Shown here piece after piece: positions 6,771 through 15,066 of a stretch of DNA of 15,984 bases (the first letter of the stretch is position 1; each line of letters starts with the position of its first letter). The stretch lies in the NCBI GenBank assembly GCA_025927935.1, contig JAICKM010000067.1:1-15984 (forward strand). Direction: 5' to 3'. Position numbers and translations under genes: made by a program. This DNA comes from Chloroflexia bacterium (lineage in GTDB: Bacteria; Chloroflexota; Chloroflexia; QHBQ01; JADMIH01). Below the pieces are notes generated by a model. It saw only the letters and a list, made by a program, of their open reading frames with translations, made no database searches and had not been told where the DNA came from.

Positions 6771-8110
6771 ATGCCTAAGCCCTTGCGCCCCGTACTCGGC
6801 CTGAATCCCTGGCTGCAGCGCTTCTCGACCATTATCGCCGGTGCTGTCGTGGCGCTGATCGCGTGGACCATCATCGCGCGCTTCCTGCCTATCCTGGTGC
6901 TGCTGCTCGCCAGTGCCATCGTCGCCTTTCTCCTTGGCCCGCTGGTGGATCGCCTCCACAGCCGTGGCGTGCCGCGGCTCGTCGCCATCCTGCTTCTCTA
7001 TCTGACGATCCTCGGGGGCCTGACCATTGGCGCCGGGCTCCTCATCGGCCCGCTGACTGCTCAATTGCAAGGGTTGGTCGCCACATTACCGACGCTTTTC
7101 GACACGCAGGGTGGGGCCCAGATCGAGATCGACCGCTTCTTCCAGCAGCAAGGTATCCCCCTCAGCGTCGCCAGCCTGGGCAAGCAGATCGCCATCTATG
7201 TGACTAGCGCGGGCAGTTCGCTGCTGGGCGGCACGCTGGCCGTCCTGACCGCCTGATTACGCTGGTCACCGATTTGTTTCTCGTGCTGGCCATAACTTTC
7301 TATCTGCTACTCGACGGCAGCAGTATGCACACCTGGGCGTTGCGCCTGCTGCCCGCACCCACCCGCGAGCGCTGGTTCTTCGTCGAGGCGACGTTGAACC
7401 GCGTGCTGGGCGGATACATCCGCGGCCAGATCCTGGTGGCCCTGAGCGTTGGCGTCCTGGCCGGACTGGGAGCGGCCCTGCTGGGCGTGCCTTACCCGTT
7501 GGTCGTTGGCTTACTGGCCTTCCTGTTCGAGTTTATCCCCATGGTCGGCCCGGTCCTGAGCAGTATCCCGGCAATCATCCTCGCACTCTTCCAACCGCTG
7601 CCGCTGGTCTGGTGGGTTATCCTCTACTTCATTGTGCTGCAACAGGTGGAGTCCAACGTGATCGTGCCGCGGGTGAGCGGCCACGCCGTGGGCTTGCACC
7701 CGTTGGGCGCGTTGCTGGCCCTGCTCGCCGGCGTGGAGTTGGGCGGGCTAGGGGGCGCACTGCTCGCGGTGCCCCTGGCCGGCGTGCTCTATGTCGTCTT
7801 CCTGGCCCTCTACAGCGACGCGACGGGGCAGACGCAGTTGTTGGTGGCGGCGCCGCGTCCCAGTGCCGTTAGCGTGCTACGGCAGGTCCTGCGCCCGCGC
7901 CGTGGCGCCGCGACTGGCGTAGCGCCGGTGAGCACGCCCGCTGCCGAGCCGTCGTCGAACGCCCGCCTGGCGACGCTCGTCGACGAGCAAGGGGTGCTCA
8001 GCGCACAATTTGCGGCGGGCGAAACCGACCAGGAGCTGCCCGCATCCCCCAGCGCCGGCCCGAACGCGCCGCCCCCGTCCGACGCCGGCGAACGCCAGCC
8101 AGCGGCATAG
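6771..8110 (+). pseudogene. AI-2E-family transporter, split by a frameshift
   Basis: The first frame runs 6771-7256 (161 residues, from MPKPLRPVLGL) and ends in LLGGTLAVLTA. The second frame becomes meaningful at about 7253 as LITLVTDLFLVLAITFYLLL and runs to 8110. Together they form one AI-2E-family (PF01594-type) permease with several membrane segments, the typical FEFIPMVGPVL motif and the GGLGGALLAVPLAG C-terminal core. Adding one base in GCCTGATT near 7250-7254 restores A-L-I-T in a single frame of about 446 residues. The last 80 or so residues are a Pro/Ala-rich soluble tail. The family includes putative AI-2 exporters, but its members transport different things and the substrate is unknown. 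The frameshift may be real decay or a read error. The second half could only be made separately from the TTG at 7274. A second AI-2E gene follows after 44 bases. Confidence 0.82.
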
Positions 8111-8154
8111 TCTCTTCTTTCGGATCAGCACCCCGCTGGGGATAGGAGCCGTCC

Positions 8155-9333
8155 ATGTTCGGATCAGCAGTCAATCCAGCGGTCGAGGAGGCTGTCCAGG
8201 CGGTGCCCCCGGCGGGCGCGGCGCGAGGCGCGAGTGCAACTCGGCCCCACACCCCGCCCTGGGCCTGGGCCTGGGCGCTGCCGTTAGTATTGATCCTGTT
8301 TCTGTATCTGGCCCGCGCCATCCTGGGACCGTTTATCATCGCCGGAGTCCTGGCCTACATCTTCAGCCCCGTAGTGGACCAGGTGCAAGAGCGCGTGCGC
8401 TTGCCCCGCGCTGTCGCTGTCGGCAGCTTGTATCTGCTGGTGCTCGGCGCTTTCGGTACCGGCCTGTTCTTCGGAGCCGACGCGCTGTACCAGCAAACGC
8501 GCGACTTCATCACCCGAGGACCGCATATCGTCGAGCAGGGCCTGACACAGGTTCTGGGTAACAGCAGTTACAGCTTTGGCGGTCAGACCTGGGATGCCCA
8601 TCTTCTGGCGGACCAATTGACTGTGACTCTCGGTGCTTACCTGGGCAACGGCGCCGGTAGCGATGCCTTGCACTTCGCCCGCATCGTCGGGGGCAGGTTA
8701 TTGGACAGCTTACTGGTTCTTATCGTCAGTTTTTATCTGCTGGTGAGTGGTAAGCGCTTGGGCGCGGCCCTGTTGCGGTTTGTGCCGGCGGATTCGCGCG
8801 CGCAGACAGGATACGTGGCCGGGCGGATCCACACTATGTTGGGCGCGTATCTACGCGGGCAGTTGCTGCTGATCGTACTGATCTCGGGTGTATCGTTTGT
8901 GCTTTTACAGTTTGTATTCCATGTGCCCTACGCCTTGCCCCTGGCGATTCTGACCGGATTCTTGGAGATACTGCCTCTCGTCGGCCCGGCGATCGCCACC
9001 GTGCTTGCCGCAGGGGTCGCCCTGGCGGTTCACGGGCCGGGCGCGGCCGTTGCCGTGGCCGTAGCCTACGTTGTCATGCGCGAGCTAGAGGATAATCTGG
9101 TTATGCCGTTTGTGGTCGGCCGCGCGGTCGAAATCTCGCCGGTGGTCACGATATTCGCCGTGTTGGCCGGGGAGGCCATCGCCGGCATACTCGGGATGCT
9201 GCTGGCGGTGCCGGCGGCGGCGGCGATCAAAGTCCTGCTGGACTTCCTCTATCCTACCGCTACAGATACCGCGCTAGCCCAGGCCCGGCCGGGCTTGAAG
9301 AAAGCCGCGCGCGAGGCCGAGGCGGCGGACTAA
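8155..9333 (+). CDS. AI-2E-family transporter
   Basis: A 392-residue permease of the AI-2E (YdiK/PerM-like) family. A soluble N-terminus of about 35 residues is followed by paired hydrophobic segments near 38-75. An extramembrane middle part (about 105-180) precedes the C-terminal membrane half, which carries YLRGQLLLIVLI, the family motif FLEILPLVGPAI, the acidic LEDNLVMPFVVG stretch and GEAIAGILGMLLAVP. GGAG stands about 8 bases before the ATG. It follows the frameshifted paralogue by 44 bases, so the two were probably co-transcribed. The copies differ clearly in sequence, so the duplication is old. This copy is intact and could cover the role if the first is inactive. Substrate unknown. 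Confidence 0.9.
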   Translation: MFGSAVNPAVEEAVQAVPPAGAARGASATRPHTPPWAWAWALPLVLILFLYLARAILGPFIIAGVLAYIFSPVVDQVQERVRLPRAVAVGSLYLLVLGAFGTGLFFGADALYQQTRDFITRGPHIVEQGLTQVLGNSSYSFGGQTWDAHLLADQLTVTLGAYLGNGAGSDALHFARIVGGRLLDSLLVLIVSFYLLVSGKRLGAALLRFVPADSRAQTGYVAGRIHTMLGAYLRGQLLLIVLISGVSFVLLQFVFHVPYALPLAILTGFLEILPLVGPAIATVLAAGVALAVHGPGAAVAVAVAYVVMRELEDNLVMPFVVGRAVEISPVVTIFAVLAGEAIAGILGMLLAVPAAAAIKVLLDFLYPTATDTALAQARPGLKKAAREAEAAD

Positions 9334-9349
9334 AGGACGATATTGCATC

Positions 9350-9595
9350 GCTGCTACGACCGGGCACCGGCTCCCTGAGGCGATACACCGGGATGCGGAC
9401 TTCCGCGCGCTGCTGGGGAATCGCCTTGTCCTGTTCCTATGGGGCGCGCAACTCTGCGCGCAACTCGCGCAGCATCTCCGCGCCGGCGGTACTGTCCGCT
9501 TGGTTACCATTGGAATGGTCCTCCAGGTGGATGGGGTGGGGTTTGGTTACTTCACCCTTACCACACGGAGGACCATTCGTCAATCCAGCAATCTA
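9350..9595 (+). pseudogene. possible orphan coding remnant, no recognised family
   Basis: The frame beginning GHRLPEAIHRDADFRALLGN and continuing RLVLFLWGAQLCAQLAQHLR reads like protein, with GC-rich third codon positions and sensible alternation of hydrophobic and charged residues. It continues through RLVTIGMVLQVDGVGFGYFT to about 9595, where it runs into the antisense of groEL. It has no ATG or Shine-Dalgarno at its beginning, which abuts the AI-2E stop at 9333, so it would be a 5'-truncated remnant. I do not recognise it. Confidence 0.3.
9513..9578. terminator. long palindrome between convergent genes
   Basis: GAATGGTCCTCC (9513-9524) and GGAGGACCATTC (9567-9578) are perfect 12-base inverted arms. 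Pairing continues inward as GTGG/CCAC and GGGTG/CACCC, giving 21 of 26 matching positions around a 14-base loop. It sits between the plus-strand AI-2E gene and the minus-strand groEL stop at 9605. A bidirectional terminator is the simplest reading. There is no clear T-run, and a mobile-element origin is possible. Confidence 0.5.
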
Positions 9596-9604
9596 GCACA
9601 ACGT

Positions 9605-11426
<1,822 letters not shown>

Positions 11427-11518
11427 TCATAGGTCGCGTGCTGCGCGGAGCAAGTGGCTCGCGCGCTTGCTGCCACAAAACGCTATATCGTGCCCGCCCT
11501 CGCTGTTTGAATTGTCTG

Positions 11519-11779
11519 CTAGTGAGCGAGTGGCCCGGAGCCGCTGAACTCAACCAGCCCCGCGTGGATATAGTGCACAATAATATCGCCGGTGCGCCCA
11601 TCCTCGAGTATCAACCGATACAGGCCCGGCCTCATCGAATATTGCCCGCTTGGGAGCTGAAACGATCCCGACCAGCCACTGGGCGCGTAAGCTCGGGGGC
11701 GCTGGCGCATACCCTGTATTTCGACACGGGGAAAGGCGACCCGATCACCGTCCTTGATCATTCCGTACTCATTCGCCAT
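11519..11779 (-). CDS. small hypothetical protein (86 aa)
   Basis: The ORF has a plausible Shine-Dalgarno (GAGG, 8 bases before the ATG at 11779). The protein is soluble. Its C-terminal half reads as regular beta-rich sequence: MRPGLYRLILEDGRTGDIIV, then HYIHAGLVEFSGSGPLAH. There is no signal peptide, membrane segment or known motif. It lies upstream of the groES relic on the same strand, and another small ORF precedes it by 10 bases, so the two may form a small operon that reads toward groEL. I do not recognise the family. Confidence 0.55.
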   Translation of the reverse strand: MANEYGMIKDGDRVAFPRVEIQGMRQRPRAYAPSGWSGSFQLPSGQYSMRPGLYRLILEDGRTGDIIVHYIHAGLVEFSGSGPLAH

Positions 11780-11789
11780 ATAAATAACC

Positions 11790-11879
11790 TCATCGCTCGG
11801 GGCAGTTGGCGCCCTGGCGCATCAGTAGATCCACCGCGAGTTCGTAGTCCGTCGGGTTGAGGAAGATATTTGCTACTAT
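11790..11879 (-). CDS. possible 29-aa small ORF with ATA at the start position
   Basis: On the minus strand a perfect AAGGAGG (11888-11894) is followed after 8 bases by ATA GTA GCA, and the frame reads VANIFLNPTDYELAVDLLMR then QGANCPER to TGA at 11790. An in-frame TAA just upstream limits the ORF, and no ATG, GTG or TTG exists at the expected start. The sequence looks like a small folded or helical peptide and not a random frame. Either AUA is the initiation codon, or an ATG has mutated (or been misread) by one base. The next small gene begins 10 bases after its stop. Confidence 0.4.
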   Translation of the reverse strand: MVANIFLNPTDYELAVDLLMRQGANCPER

Positions 11880-11954
11880 GCGGGTATCCTCCTTTTAGTG
11901 ACTGCCACACAGCGGATCGGTCGAGAAACGTACCGGCCCTCATTGCGGTCATGT

Positions 11955-11977
11955 TAACCACAACAGTGGGGTGGTTA
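11955..11977. repeat. small hairpin TAACCAC/GTGGTTA
   Basis: Perfect 7-base inverted arms (11955-11961, 11971-11977) lie in the 260-base non-coding stretch between the small ORFs and the module at 12156. It may be an operator for the minus-strand small genes. The rest of 11895-12093 shows no gene I can support. Confidence 0.3.
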
Positions 11978-12093
11978 CCTTTGATCTCGCTTCTTGGGGG
12001 TGCCCTTCGCCAACCTATATCCTCGGCCCTTTCATTATCCCACTTCTGCGACCGGCGCGTCCCGGTGATTGCTCTAGTCGATCAACCAGAAAA

Positions 12094-12150
12094 TACCCTG
12101 GTCGATGCCCAGGGTATGCGTATCCGATCGAATAGCGGATTGTTCGGATA
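12094..12150. repeat. two consecutive hairpins upstream of the receiver gene
   Basis: TACCCTGG (12094-12101) and CCAGGGTA (12109-12116) form a perfect 8-bp stem with a 7-base loop. Four bases later TATCCGA (12121-12127) and TCGGATA (12144-12150) form a perfect 7-bp pair. They run directly into the palindromic module at 12156, so about 110 bases are almost entirely symmetric sequence. Operators or terminator-like structures are possible. Confidence 0.55.
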
Positions 12151-12155
12151 GCCCC

Positions 12156-12206
12156 CCCGCCAAATTTGGCGGGTACCCGCCAAATCTTGGCGGCTACCAC
12201 CGATGC
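12156..12206 (+). repeat. palindromic repeat module, copy 3
   Basis: CCCGCCAAATTTGGCGGG (12156-12173) is a perfect 18-base palindrome. It is followed by a second hairpin, CCCGCCA-AATCT-TGGCGG-type, ending CTACCACCGATGC at 12206. The end of the element is identical to copies 1 and 2, and the double-palindrome structure resembles copy 1. Confidence 0.85.
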
Positions 12207-12222
12207 CCCCGCCCGGCCCGGG

Positions 12223-12231
12223 TGCTACAAT
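12223..12231 (+). promoter_or_regulatory. extended -10 promoter (TGCTACAAT) for leaderless mRNA
   Basis: The hexamer TACAAT (12226-12231) with TGC in front is identical to the copy at 6756-6764. It lies 19 bases after the repeat and 6 bases before the ATG at 12238. No Shine-Dalgarno separates it from the start codon, so the mRNA should begin at or beside the ATG. Confidence 0.65.
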
Positions 12232-12237
12232 GAGCAT

Positions 12238-12663
12238 ATGCTGATACTAGCGATCCCGGGGTCGCCACCCCAACCACGGCTGCGCGTGCTGGTCGCCGAA
12301 GGGCTCCCGCTGGTGCGGGCGCTGCTCCGCGATCTCCTGACCGCCCAGCCGGGCGTGCGGGTGGTCGGCGAAGCGACCACCACTGGCGAACTGCTGGCGC
12401 AGACGCGCCGCCTCACGCCCGATCTGGTCCTGTTGGATTGGGCCCTGGGGGGGTTGGGCACGCTGCAAACCCTACGCGCCCTGGATTCGGCGCCCGCAGT
12501 CATCGTGCTGACCGCCGGCGCCGACCCAGAGTACTGCACCGCAGTGCTGGCCCATGGGGGCGCGGCCTGCCTCCCGCGGGAGCACCTCTACCGGCTGTTG
12601 CCGGCGGCTCTACGGCAGGTCGGCGAGACCTGCCGAAAAGGAGTACCGCATGACCGATCCTAG
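12238..12663 (+). CDS. stand-alone degenerate receiver-domain protein
   Basis: A 141-residue CheY-like receiver with no output domain. Asp67 in LVLLDWALGG sits at the phospho-acceptor position and Thr92 in VIVLTAG is conserved. The acidic pocket is reduced to Ala20-Glu21 (VLVAEGLPLV) in place of the usual Asp/Glu pair, and the invariant Lys appears replaced by Arg114 (CLPREH). Mg binding and phospho-switching may be altered. Its start at 12238 is chosen because the family's first strand follows and the leaderless promoter fits exactly; an upstream frame extension to 12166 is repeat sequence. The gene overlaps the sigma-kinase gene by 14 bases, so the two are translationally coupled and it is the likely phosphorylation partner or regulator of that kinase. 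Confidence 0.8.
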   Translation: MLILAIPGSPPQPRLRVLVAEGLPLVRALLRDLLTAQPGVRVVGEATTTGELLAQTRRLTPDLVLLDWALGGLGTLQTLRALDSAPAVIVLTAGADPEYCTAVLAHGGAACLPREHLYRLLPAALRQVGETCRKGVPHDRS

Positions 12664-14164
12664 CGACGCCTCCGCCTTTCGCAGCGACTCCGAGTTGGTG
12701 GCCCGCGTGGCCGCGCGCCAGCCGGCGGCCTTACTGGAGTTGTATGACCGCTACGCAGCCGTAGCCTATGGGTTGGCCGTCCGGATGCTGACCGATGCCG
12801 CGGGGGAGGAAGAATGTGTGCAGGCAGTGTTTCTGGACCTCTGGGGGCCGCCGCCGCCTGCGGACTCTACACAGCGCGAATTCAGCCTGTGGTTGCTGGC
12901 CGCCGTTCATCGCAATGCCCGCACCCGCCAGCGGGCGGCCGGGGCGGGTGTGTCGCGCCGGCAGGGGACTGCGCTGACTGCGGATCGGGCGCCCCAACTT
13001 GCCGCGGAGACTCCGGCGTCCGCCCGCGCCGGCACCCGCCGCCCGCTGGCCGCACGGCAACAGTGGGTGCTGGCGGCTCATACAAGCCTCCCTCCCGCCG
13101 AGCGCACGGCGCTGGAACCGGCCTACTTCGAAGGGCAGACCGCAACGGAAATCGCGGAACGGCTGCTGGAGCCACGAGCCACCGTCCAAACCCATATCCA
13201 GGCCGCGGCCCAGCACCTGCGCGCCGTCCTTGCCGTGGCGCCCCCGCCGTTCCGCGATCGCACTACACCAGCCCCGCCGGTGGCGGGCTTACCAGTCGCG
13301 CCTGCTCTAGCGGCCGAGAACGAGACCACCTATCGCGTCGACGTACGTCGCTCGCCGGTAGGGCCGTCCCTACGCGAGCGGAGCGCGCAGGATCAGGCCG
13401 AAGGGCGGCAAGATCAACTCTTGCAGCTGGTAGCCCACGAACTGCGATCCCCGATCACGGTGATCAAAGCATCCATCCAATTGGCGAGCCGCCACCTGCG
13501 GGCCGCAGGCCATCTGGATGAAGCCGCGCGGCTGGACCTCGCCGATGCCCAGGTCGATCGCCTGACGGCATTGGTAGACTATTTGCTGCGCGCCGGCCAG
13601 CTCAACAGCGGCATGGTCGACCTACAAGCGGCCCGCTTCGATCTCGCTGGTCTGGTCCGGGAGGTGGGATCCGCCATGCAAGCTCTCAGCGTGGCGCATA
13701 TAGTGATTGTCCAGGCGCCGGAGCACCTGGTGGTGGAGGCGGACGCCAACCGGCTGGAGCAAGTGTTGCGCAATCTGATCACCAATGCCATTAAGTATTC
13801 TCCGGAGGGCGGCCGCGTGGAGATCACCCTGGCACGCGTGGGGGAGGGGGCGGAGGTGTGCGTGCGCGACTACGGCATCGGCATCCCCGTTGCTGAGCGG
13901 GACCAGGTATTTGAACGGTTCCACCGCGCCAGGAACGTGGGAGCCATTGCCGGGTTCGGATTGGGATTGTCGATGAGCCGCGATATCGTGCGTGCCCATC
14001 ACGGTCGCCTCTGGGTGGGCGACCTGCCGCAGGCAGCAACCGCCGAGGCCGCCAGGCCAGGCATATCTCCTGCCGAGAATGCACAGGGGAGCCTGCTCTG
14101 CCTGGTGCTGCCCATCGAGCAAGCCACCCGGCCGGGAACCCATCCGCCAGAAAACGCGGGCTAG
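12650..14164 (+). CDS. ECF sigma factor-histidine kinase fusion
   Basis: A 504-residue soluble protein in one uninterrupted frame; AAGGAG precedes the ATG. Residues about 12-95 match sigma-70 region 2: DSELVARVAARQPAALLELY, then EEECVQAVFLDLW and WLLAAVHRNAR. Residues about 147-193 match ECF region 4: LPPAERTALEPAYFEGQTAT, then EIAERLLEPRATVQTHI. The recognition helix, normally GTVKTRI-like, is changed to ATVQTHI, so -35 binding may be weakened. A Pro/Ala-rich linker (about 195-250) leads to HisKA with VAHELRSPITVIK (phospho-acceptor His263). The HATPase domain follows with N box NLITNAIKYS (375-384), G1 DYGIGIP (407-413), F box FERFHRA (421-427) and G2 GFGLGLSMS (435-443). No sensor or membrane domain is seen. 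ECF factors and kinases are usually separate proteins. No anti-sigma gene is nearby. The kinase part is certain; whether the sigma part still functions is open. Confidence 0.85.
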   Translation: MTDPSDASAFRSDSELVARVAARQPAALLELYDRYAAVAYGLAVRMLTDAAGEEECVQAVFLDLWGPPPPADSTQREFSLWLLAAVHRNARTRQRAAGAGVSRRQGTALTADRAPQLAAETPASARAGTRRPLAARQQWVLAAHTSLPPAERTALEPAYFEGQTATEIAERLLEPRATVQTHIQAAAQHLRAVLAVAPPPFRDRTTPAPPVAGLPVAPALAAENETTYRVDVRRSPVGPSLRERSAQDQAEGRQDQLLQLVAHELRSPITVIKASIQLASRHLRAAGHLDEAARLDLADAQVDRLTALVDYLLRAGQLNSGMVDLQAARFDLAGLVREVGSAMQALSVAHIVIVQAPEHLVVEADANRLEQVLRNLITNAIKYSPEGGRVEITLARVGEGAEVCVRDYGIGIPVAERDQVFERFHRARNVGAIAGFGLGLSMSRDIVRAHHGRLWVGDLPQAATAEAARPGISPAENAQGSLLCLVLPIEQATRPGTHPPENAG

Positions 14165-14378
14165 CGCTGCAACCGCTCGATGACGGGGCTTCGACCATCT
14201 CCGCAGAGGGTAGGTGGCGGGTTACGTCAAAGCTAGTTTGGATCGATGGATGACGAACCGCGCCACGCCAAGAGACAAGGCGAGTATGATAGCGGCACGC
14301 GTCCAAGCGACGCAAGACGCAAGTCGTAGGCTTGCGCGGCACCGTCAACAGAACACTTTGGGGTAGCGGGACCGGCGT

Positions 14379-14397
14379 GGACCGGCCCAACCGGTCC
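14379..14397. repeat. hairpin GGACCGG/CCGGTCC upstream of the DinB gene
   Basis: Perfect 7-base inverted arms with loop CCCAA lie 39 bases before the ATG at 14437. It may be a leader hairpin or operator. The 272-base gap 14165-14436 holds no gene I can support. A TATGAT at about 14285-14290 could be a -10 box, without a clear -35. Confidence 0.4.
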
Positions 14398-14436
14398 TCA
14401 TCGAGGGTGCGGCCGGCAGCACAGGAGGAAACCACA

Positions 14437-15066
14437 ATGCATAACGAGATAACGAAAGCCGAGGTGCTGGACACGCTACGCGCTGAACGGAGCCGGTGGG
14501 ATGCCCTGCTGGCCGCGGTGGGCGACGCGCGCATGACCCAACGGGTGCCGGGGAGCCTCTGGTCTCCGAAGGATATCATGGCTCATATCGCGTGGTATGA
14601 GCAGGAGACAGCCGCCGTGTTGGAGGCCGGCAACGACCCGCATGCGCGCCGCGACTGGTTGTGGGCGATCCCGGAGTACCAGCGCAACGCCATCCTGTAT
14701 CGGGAGCACCGTGAGCGCCCGCTGGGCGAGGTGCGCGCGACGGCGCAAGAGGCCTACGTGCACCTGGTCGCCGCGGTCGTCGCCCTAGCCGAGGAGAACG
14801 GGCGCGATCCGCAACGGTTCCCCCACCTGCCCGCCGGCTGGACCCCCTGGAAAGTCATTGCCGTCCACTCCTACGAGCATTATCGGCAATACATACCGAG
14901 TATTCGTGCTTGGCTGGACCTGACGGCTCCAGAGTCGGACTCGACCCTGTGGCGTGCCCTCACAGCCGGCGCGCTACAGGCAAGAGAGGCCGTGGCACCG
15001 GCACCGCGGGGCCGTGAACTAGAGGTAAATATTACGCGCTGGGAGGAAGAAGGAGGTCGTGTATGA
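14437..15066 (+). CDS. DinB/DfsB-like four-helix protein
   Basis: A 209-residue soluble protein of the DinB superfamily (metal-binding four-helix bundles). It shows the typical layout: a first helix (EVLDTLRAERSRWDALLAAV), the motif WSPKDIMAHIAWYEQ with His50, and the late helix HSYEHYRQYIPSIRAWL with His144 and His148, which together can form the family's metal-binding histidine set. The family includes DinB-like thiol transferases and ClbS-type proteins, and the reaction here is unknown. A C-terminal extension of about 45 residues goes beyond the usual domain. The start at 14437 has a strong AGGAGG; an in-frame upstream ATG at 14332 would add 35 non-family residues. The stop overlaps the start of the DUF1003 gene. 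Confidence 0.85.
   Translation: MHNEITKAEVLDTLRAERSRWDALLAAVGDARMTQRVPGSLWSPKDIMAHIAWYEQETAAVLEAGNDPHARRDWLWAIPEYQRNAILYREHRERPLGEVRATAQEAYVHLVAAVVALAEENGRDPQRFPHLPAGWTPWKVIAVHSYEHYRQYIPSIRAWLDLTAPESDSTLWRALTAGALQAREAVAPAPRGRELEVNITRWEEEGGRV

Noticed and set aside
11870..12151. Plus-strand ORF of 93 codons with hydrophobic middle
   Set aside because: No Shine-Dalgarno, no family resemblance; it overlaps antisense small genes and passes through the hairpins at 11955-12116.
14332..14436. Upstream in-frame start of the DinB gene
   Set aside because: It includes the hairpin and leader sequence; the strong AGGAGG before 14437 and the family start decide for the later ATG.
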